Positions 59,167-64,000 of a DNA stretch of 64,000 nt are shown here, piece after piece (position 1 is the first letter of the stretch; the number at the start of each line of letters is the position of its first letter). The position numbers were made by a program, and so were the translations under genes. Source of the stretch: JACJXW01 sp964418125 (GTDB lineage Bacteria > Bacteroidota > Bacteroidia > Chitinophagales > Saprospiraceae); NCBI GenBank assembly GCA_964418125.1, contig CAYQKY010000005.1, positions 62,001-126,000 of the forward strand, read 5' to 3'. Under the pieces are notes generated by a model that saw only the letters and a list, made by a program, of their open reading frames with translations, was not told the DNA's origin and ran no database searches.

Positions 59167-59811
59167 ATGAACCGCATCAGCAAAAAAGAAAAAGCCGCAG
59201 CAATAGCTGAAATACTGGACGAGCTATATCCCGAAGTCCCCATCCCACTGAACCATCAGGATGCCTACACGCTGCTCGTCGCCGTTCTTCTTTCCGCCCA
59301 GTGTACCGACGAGCGGGTCAATAAGGTCACTCCCCATCTCTTTGAACTGGCCGACAACCCTTACATTATGGCGGAACAAAGCGTGGAGGATATAAAATCC
59401 ATCATTCGCCCCTGTGGGCTTGCCCCCCGAAAATCGCAGGCTATTTATGAGCTTTCCAATATCCTCATAGAGAAGCACGGCGGGCAAGTGCCTAAAGACA
59501 TGAAGGCCCTGGAGGCCCTCCCGGGAGTTGGGCATAAAACAGCTTCCGTAGTTATGGCGCAGGCCTTTGGGGAACCCGCTTTTCCGGTGGACACTCATAT
59601 CCATCGCCTGGCTTACCGCTGGGCGCTGAGTACCGGCAAAAATGTAGAAAGGACGGAAGCCGACCTGAAAAGAGTATTTCCCCGGGAAAAATGGAATAAA
59701 CTCCACCTGCAGATCATCTACTTCGGGCGGGAATATTGCCCGGCACGGAGGCACGACCCCGGCCAATGCCCCATCTGTAGCAAATACGGGCGAAAGAGCC
59801 TTTTTAAATAA
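59167..59811 (+). CDS. nth: Endonuclease III (DNA glycosylase/AP lyase) with non-canonical C-terminal cysteines
   Basis: 214 residues. Base-excision repair enzyme removing oxidised pyrimidines. The helix-hairpin-helix LEALPGVGHKTASVVMAQAF includes catalytic Lys124, and FPVDTHIHRLAYRW includes Asp142. The C-terminal iron-sulphur motif is normally C-x6-C-x2-C-x5-C; here the cysteines are Cys191, Cys201 and Cys204 (spacing x9, x2) and no fourth Cys follows. The [4Fe-4S] cluster may therefore be missing or differently bound. The fold and active site look otherwise normal. Confidence 0.93.
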   Translation: MNRISKKEKAAAIAEILDELYPEVPIPLNHQDAYTLLVAVLLSAQCTDERVNKVTPHLFELADNPYIMAEQSVEDIKSIIRPCGLAPRKSQAIYELSNILIEKHGGQVPKDMKALEALPGVGHKTASVVMAQAFGEPAFPVDTHIHRLAYRWALSTGKNVERTEADLKRVFPREKWNKLHLQIIYFGREYCPARRHDPGQCPICSKYGRKSLFK

Positions 59812-59829
59812 GAGTTTGTTCAAAATTCA

Positions 59830-59906
59830 GTTGTTTGTTATTCGTTTTGAAGCCTGGGCCTGCCCCCGGCCGGCCATCAAATAACAATCAACTTACCACA
59901 AACAAC
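59830..59906. repeat. Intergenic iterated-word inverted repeat (GTTGTTTGT / ACAAACAAC)
   Basis: GTTGTTTGT (59830-59838) is the exact reverse complement of ACAAACAAC (59898-59906). Nearby, TTGTTATT and AATAACAA add to the pairing. It lies just after nth and ends at the stop codon of tamL, so it is probably the shared 3'-end hairpin of the convergent genes. Confidence 0.55.
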
Positions 59907-59907
59907 A

Positions 59908-62427
59908 TCAGAAAGGGTATCCAAAACCGAGGTTAAAAGAAACGATATCCGTCAGCTTCAAGCCCCCCCTGCCAACGTGCCCGTCTTCCCGGAAATCCCG
60001 GAACCAGTAATCCTCCCAGCCCCCGCTTCCGTTCCGGGAAGGCACAGGAGCCGCATGCCTGAACTTGACTGCCATATCAAGGCGGAGGATGAAATAGGAG
60101 AAGTCCAGCCGCAGGCCGAAGCCGCCTCCTATCGCGATCTGTTTATAAAAAGGCTCATTGGTATATATCGTTTTTTCTCCCCTGTTGTCCGTACAACTGT
60201 ACTGTGTACTGTTGAGGAGAAACTGGGAGCCGCAGCGAGCGGTGTCCCGGTTGAGGGTCCATACATTGCCCGCATCGAGAAAAAGGGCGCCGTTGACCAC
60301 CCAGAAGATATTGAACCGGTATTCGAGGTTGGCTTCCAGTTGAATATCGCCCGACTGGTAAAGGCGGGTATTGAAGGTCTGGTCGAAAGAGAGCGTATCC
60401 TCGAAAGCGCCGGGGCCCAACCCCCGGGGCGCCCAGGCGCGTATGCTGTTAGGGCCGCCTGCGTAGAATTGTTTGACGTAAGGGACGTCGGTGGTGTAGC
60501 CGAAAGGCCGGGCTACCCCCAGGGCGAAGCGGGCAGCCAGGGAACGCTTGGGCGAATAGGACCAGTATTTTCGAAGGTCTATTTGTGCGCGGGCATACTG
60601 GGAAAAGTCAATACTTTGCCCCTCCCGGAAACGCAGCCGAAGCGTGTCTTGTGTCAGGGCAAAGGCGTTGTAGATAGCGTTTCCTGCCCAGACTTCTGCG
60701 CCGGCCAGTTCCAGGTTGGCGCCAATATAATGGGAATTGCCCCTTCGATTGGGGCGTGCATTGTGAACAAAGTTGAGGCCGCGGAATAAAAAGCTGGTAA
60801 AGAGCTGTTCGCCGAAGGAACGCGCCAGGAAAGGGTTGACGTTCAGGATGGAGTCAAACCGTGGCTCCGTAATTGGCCGGAGGTAGTCCAGCCCGATATG
60901 GTTCACAATGAGGCGCTGGTTGCGCTTGCGGGGGAAGTCGAACCCAAATGTGCCCGTGAAGAGATTGTACCGGTAAAAGTCCAGGATGAGCAGATAGTTG
61001 TAACTGGCGGATAAACGGGTAGCGGCAGTTTCCTGCAGGGCGTTGTAGAAATTATCGCTGACGAATAGCTCCCGCTCGCCTAATGTAGGGCGGTTGAGGC
61101 GCCCCCAGATACCAAGGTAGTCGACAAAACGGGGAAGGTAAAGGTCTGTTTGCAGGCGTATATCTATGGTATTCCAGAACCGGCTTTCGGCAATGGCGCT
61201 GGGGGCGGGATTGACCTCTACCCCGGCCGAAAAATCGGCGATCAGCAACTCCGCCCCCTTGAAGAGGTTGCGGTGGCGAAAGGAAGGGCTGGCAGTCAGG
61301 CCGATGAGATTGCCCGCGCCCGATGCATTGCGGCTGGCATAGTTGAGTTCAAAGTCAAGCCCCAGTTCCATCTTTTTATGTTGGGTCAGCTCCACCCTGA
61401 TATCGAGCCTTGAGGAATCCTCAGGGTCCACCTCCTGTTTGATGCGTACAAACCGGAAAACGCCCAGGCTGGTAAGTTGCTGGGTGGTAAGGTCGATCTC
61501 TCTCTGGTTGTACTGCCTGTGCTTTTGGATATACAGGTTCTCGAGGATAGTCTCGGGCCGGACGCGGAAAAAAGGGCGGGGGGTGCGGAAAATGATCTCG
61601 TTGATGGTGGTATCATACAGAAGAGTATCTTCCTGCCCGGGAATGTAGTCCATAAAGACCGTGATGTCATCAATGGTGTAGGCCTGGTGAGTGCTGTCTT
61701 CCAAAGGCGGCAACACCTCCAGATAAAGCCTGGCCCTTTTGCCCGTTACGGTGGTGTCGGCCTCCAGGGGGGCTACGTAGTTGGCATAAAAGTTGGCATA
61801 GCCGTGATTCCGGAGGTATTGTACGATGCGTTCCCTTTCCCGGTCATATAAGCTGCCGTCTATGCCGGCCCCGGGTTGTAATTGGGTGCGGCCGGCAATT
61901 TCCTGTAATATATTGTTGACCAGAGTATCCTCACTGAAAAACAGCGCGGTATCGATCGTAAATTGCTGGCCGGGATCCACATGATAGGTTATATAGATCT
62001 TCTTTTTCCTAACATCGGGGATCGAAAATACCCGGGCATTGAAGAACCCTCTGTATTGCAGATAGAACTGCATCGACTCTTCGGTTGCCTGTGTGAGCTT
62101 GGGGTCGTAGATAGCAGGGGGTTCGGCAATGACCCGGCGCTGCCACTGGTCGAATTTGGTGGTATCTTCGGGGCCCTGGGTCACGAAATAGAACCACTCT
62201 CTGGGAATGAAAAAGAATTTGCCGTTTTCCTGCTGCTTGTAGAGGGTGGAAAGCTCGTACTTCAGTTCCCGCTTCCGGTTGATGTCGTCCTTGCTTTTCA
62301 GTTTTATGCTGTTACCTTTGAGCAGGTACTGGTCGGCAGAAAGATACCTGGATGTATTGCATGCAGAAAGCAGAACTACTGCCAGTATTGACCCAAATAT
62401 GTATTTTGCACAGTGCTTTACAGACAT
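59908..62427 (-). CDS. tamL: Outer-membrane translocation/assembly lipoprotein TamL (BamA superfamily)
   Basis: 839 residues. A lipoprotein signal with Cys23 (LAVVLLSACN) begins it, as in Bacteroidota TamL. POTRA-like repeats follow (about 100-370: FFNARVFSIPDVRKKKIYIT, IVQYLRNHGYANFYANYVAP, LTSLGVFRFVRIKQEVDPED), then a 16-strand Omp85 barrel (about 385-839). The barrel carries the L6-type loop GGPNSIRAWAPRGLGPGAF, with the VRGF/Y-like motif reading IRAWAPRGLG. The C-terminus is FNLGFGYPF. In this phylum TamL pairs with TamB in outer-membrane protein insertion. It is divergent from the SpoU gene with only 17 bases between start codons. Confidence 0.93.
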   Translation of the reverse strand: MSVKHCAKYIFGSILAVVLLSACNTSRYLSADQYLLKGNSIKLKSKDDINRKRELKYELSTLYKQQENGKFFFIPREWFYFVTQGPEDTTKFDQWQRRVIAEPPAIYDPKLTQATEESMQFYLQYRGFFNARVFSIPDVRKKKIYITYHVDPGQQFTIDTALFFSEDTLVNNILQEIAGRTQLQPGAGIDGSLYDRERERIVQYLRNHGYANFYANYVAPLEADTTVTGKRARLYLEVLPPLEDSTHQAYTIDDITVFMDYIPGQEDTLLYDTTINEIIFRTPRPFFRVRPETILENLYIQKHRQYNQREIDLTTQQLTSLGVFRFVRIKQEVDPEDSSRLDIRVELTQHKKMELGLDFELNYASRNASGAGNLIGLTASPSFRHRNLFKGAELLIADFSAGVEVNPAPSAIAESRFWNTIDIRLQTDLYLPRFVDYLGIWGRLNRPTLGERELFVSDNFYNALQETAATRLSASYNYLLILDFYRYNLFTGTFGFDFPRKRNQRLIVNHIGLDYLRPITEPRFDSILNVNPFLARSFGEQLFTSFLFRGLNFVHNARPNRRGNSHYIGANLELAGAEVWAGNAIYNAFALTQDTLRLRFREGQSIDFSQYARAQIDLRKYWSYSPKRSLAARFALGVARPFGYTTDVPYVKQFYAGGPNSIRAWAPRGLGPGAFEDTLSFDQTFNTRLYQSGDIQLEANLEYRFNIFWVVNGALFLDAGNVWTLNRDTARCGSQFLLNSTQYSCTDNRGEKTIYTNEPFYKQIAIGGGFGLRLDFSYFILRLDMAVKFRHAAPVPSRNGSGGWEDYWFRDFREDGHVGRGGLKLTDIVSFNLGFGYPF

Positions 62428-62444
62428 CGCAATATCAATTCCTG

Positions 62445-63218
62445 ATGAAGCTTTCGAAAAATAAGGTAAAATTCATCAAATCCCTGCGATTGAAGAAGTT
62501 TAGGCAAAAGTATAACAATTTCATCGTCGAAGGGGATAAAATGGTGCGGGAGTTACTGGCTGAGGCTCCGGAAAACGTTGCCGAACTCTATGCCCTGGAC
62601 GACTGGCTGGCGGGGGTGGAAGAGGTGGGCAGGGTTGGGCGGGAACGCCTTGTTTCTATATCCCCGGAAGAGTTGAAAAAGATCTCCAACCTCAATACCC
62701 CCAATCAGGTGCTGGCGGTATCCTCAATTCCCAAGGCGGAGGTGGACGCGGGACAGTTGCGCCGATCCTTATCCCTTTATCTGGATGGAATTCAGGACCC
62801 CGGAAATTTCGGAACTATTTTGCGCATCGCCGATTGGTTCGGCATCTCTTATGTCTTCTCTTCTACGGATTGTGTGGATACCTACAATCCCAAAGCTGTC
62901 CAGTCTTCCATGGGGGCCCTGTTTCGGGTCGTGAGCATAGAAACTCCTCTTGATGCGCTATGCCGCAAATACCCTGGCCTGCCGGTATACGGGGCGGTAA
63001 TGGATGGGGAAGATGTTTTTCACGCCTCCCTCGGGCAAGGCGGCGGAATAATCGTGATCGGAAGCGAGGGGAGCGGTATTTCTCCGGCTGCGGAACGCCT
63101 CTTGTCCCATCGGGTCTCCATCCCTCCTGCAGCCCACAGCCGGGCGGATTCCCTCAATGCGGCGGTTGCCGCCGGCATTCTGTGCGCTGTTTTTCGGGAC
63201 AGGGGAGGGGGCAAATAA
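62445..63218 (+). CDS. SpoU/TrmH family RNA 2'-O-methyltransferase
   Basis: 257 residues from the ATG at 62445; in-frame codons from 62352 lie within the divergent tamL gene. N-terminal substrate-binding domain (about 1-100, KLSKNKVKFIKSLRLKKFRQ and NFIVEGDKMVRELL), then the SPOUT knot: YLDGIQDPGNFGTILRIADW (motif 1 Asn and Arg), VIGSEGSGISPAAERL (motif 2) and SIPPAAHSRADSLNAAVAAG (motif 3). It methylates ribose in tRNA or rRNA; the site is not predictable. Confidence 0.93.
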   Translation: MKLSKNKVKFIKSLRLKKFRQKYNNFIVEGDKMVRELLAEAPENVAELYALDDWLAGVEEVGRVGRERLVSISPEELKKISNLNTPNQVLAVSSIPKAEVDAGQLRRSLSLYLDGIQDPGNFGTILRIADWFGISYVFSSTDCVDTYNPKAVQSSMGALFRVVSIETPLDALCRKYPGLPVYGAVMDGEDVFHASLGQGGGIIVIGSEGSGISPAAERLLSHRVSIPPAAHSRADSLNAAVAAGILCAVFRDRGGGK

Positions 63219-63292
63219 GGAAGTAGAGGCGCCGGGGCACGGAAAAAACACCGAAAGGCTGGCGGTTCAAGCCTGTGCCCGGGCATCCGCTT

Positions 63293-64000
63293 TTACAATA
63301 ATTTCTTCAATTCTCTTTCTATCTGCTCAGCTCCTCTCAGGTTTACGGCGGCGATTTTCCCCTCGCGGTCGATCAGGAAAGTCCGGGGAATGCTCCGGAC
63401 ACCGTACTTGGCAGCCGGCGCAGACTCCCATTTGCGCAGGTCACTGACGTGGTACTCCCATTTCAGGTTATCTTCAGCGATAGCGTCGATCCACCGCTGC
63501 TTCTGGTTGGCCAGGTACTGGTCCGCGGATTCCTGATTGGGGAAGCGGCTGCGGGTGCGCGAATCTATGCCATCCAGAGAGACGCTGAAAACGGTGAAGC
63601 CCTGAGATTTGTACTTGTCGTAAACCTTTACCACATTGGGGTTTTCCCTCCGGCAGGGGCCGCACCAGCTGGCCCAGAAATCGAGCAATACGATATTGCC
63701 TTTTAGGTCGGACAGGGAGTATTCCTTGCCGTTGGGGTTGGTTAGGGTAATATCCGGGGCAGGCTGCCCGACCTGGATGAGTTCGTCGGCCATCTGGGCT
63801 TGATACTGGCGTTCTACCTGAGATATGAACTTGGCGTATTCCTGGCTGGTTTCCGAACCCGGGTCCAGCTTCTCCAGTGCTTTTTTCTGGGTGTCGAGGA
63901 ACTGCCCGGAGGCGCCCAGAGAACGATAGGCCACAAAGGCGCCCACCTCCGGGTTGGATACCGTATCCACAAAAGTAGCGATGTCCTCGGCATTAACCTG
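63293..64000 (-). CDS. TlpA-family thiol-disulfide reductase (N-terminus outside window)
   Basis: The frame stays open to the right edge, so the true start is outside; the visible part is 235 residues. The N-terminal region seen is helical, as in the DUF4369 domain of Bacteroidota TlpA relatives (ASGQFLDTQKKALEKLD). The thioredoxin domain has ITLTNPNGKEYSLSDLKGNI, FWASWCGPCRRENPNVVKVY with the CGPC active site, and a late YGVRSIPRTFLIDREGKIAA containing the cis-Pro. It is presumably periplasmic and keeps cytochrome or surface-protein cysteines reduced. It is convergent with the SpoU gene. Confidence 0.9.
   Translation of the reverse strand, partial: QVNAEDIATFVDTVSNPEVGAFVAYRSLGASGQFLDTQKKALEKLDPGSETSQEYAKFISQVERQYQAQMADELIQVGQPAPDITLTNPNGKEYSLSDLKGNIVLLDFWASWCGPCRRENPNVVKVYDKYKSQGFTVFSVSLDGIDSRTRSRFPNQESADQYLANQKQRWIDAIAEDNLKWEYHVSDLRKWESAPAAKYGVRSIPRTFLIDREGKIAAVNLRGAEQIERELKKLL

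Overview
The window looks like chromosomal DNA of a Bacteroidota bacterium, most likely of the Saprospiraceae/Lewinella group. Supporting signs are a type IX secretion (T9SS) C-terminal sorting domain, a secreted redoxin carrying the dockerin-like STHDLLLISRHILG repeat, a TamL-type lipoprotein barrel, a bacillithiol gene (bshC), LytS/LytTR regulators in place of classical two-component pairs, and TAnnTTTG promoter elements. A run of ten Ns at 44356-44365 shows this is a draft or metagenome assembly. I see no insertion sequence, prophage, integron or CRISPR array. The window is mostly ordinary chromosome with some unusual lineage-specific proteins.

Layout. 1-9.7 kb: cell-surface and secreted proteins (partial outer-membrane barrel, GH1 glycosidase, TolB-like propeller lipoprotein, redoxin-dockerin protein), then lipB, a conserved hypothetical, a thioesterase, a 912-residue TIR-TPR-SDR fusion and a lipoprotein. 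9.9-20 kb: a dicarboxylate symporter divergent from hemE, then accD, cupin, bshC, glpK and the selenium pair mnmH-selD. 20-23.2 kb: a barrel-gene remnant and an ECF sigma/anti-sigma-like/DUF4097 operon. 23.3-27.8 kb: engB, an acyltransferase, a voltage-gated cation channel, a DEDDh exonuclease and a glycosyltransferase. 28-32 kb: a two-gene coiled-coil/membrane module, small secreted proteins and tRNA-His. 32-44.5 kb: a helical-repeat protein, a T9SS propeller protein, an FRG protein, DUF2911-TPR, LytS/LytTR pair 1, DUF434, an NTF2-like protein and a TonB-dependent receptor. 44.5-53.6 kb: LytS/LytTR pairs 2 and 3 around an acyl-CoA dehydrogenase, alkaline phosphatase, a CotH-like protein and a fructosamine-kinase-like protein. 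53.9-64 kb: folE, fabD, YqgE, an M23 peptidase, purM, nth, tamL, an SpoU methyltransferase and a partial TlpA-like protein.

The items most worth a second look are the TIR-TPR-SDR fusion with a 27-Glu tract and a degenerate TIR active site; intergenic hairpins built from iterated short words that differ at each locus; the two-gene coiled-coil module with a PspA/ESCRT-III-like layout; a BacNav-type channel with a TIEGW filter; and two genes (hemE and the FRG gene) whose promoter element sits so close to the ATG that leaderless mRNAs are likely. Family calls come from motif recognition alone; no database search was run.
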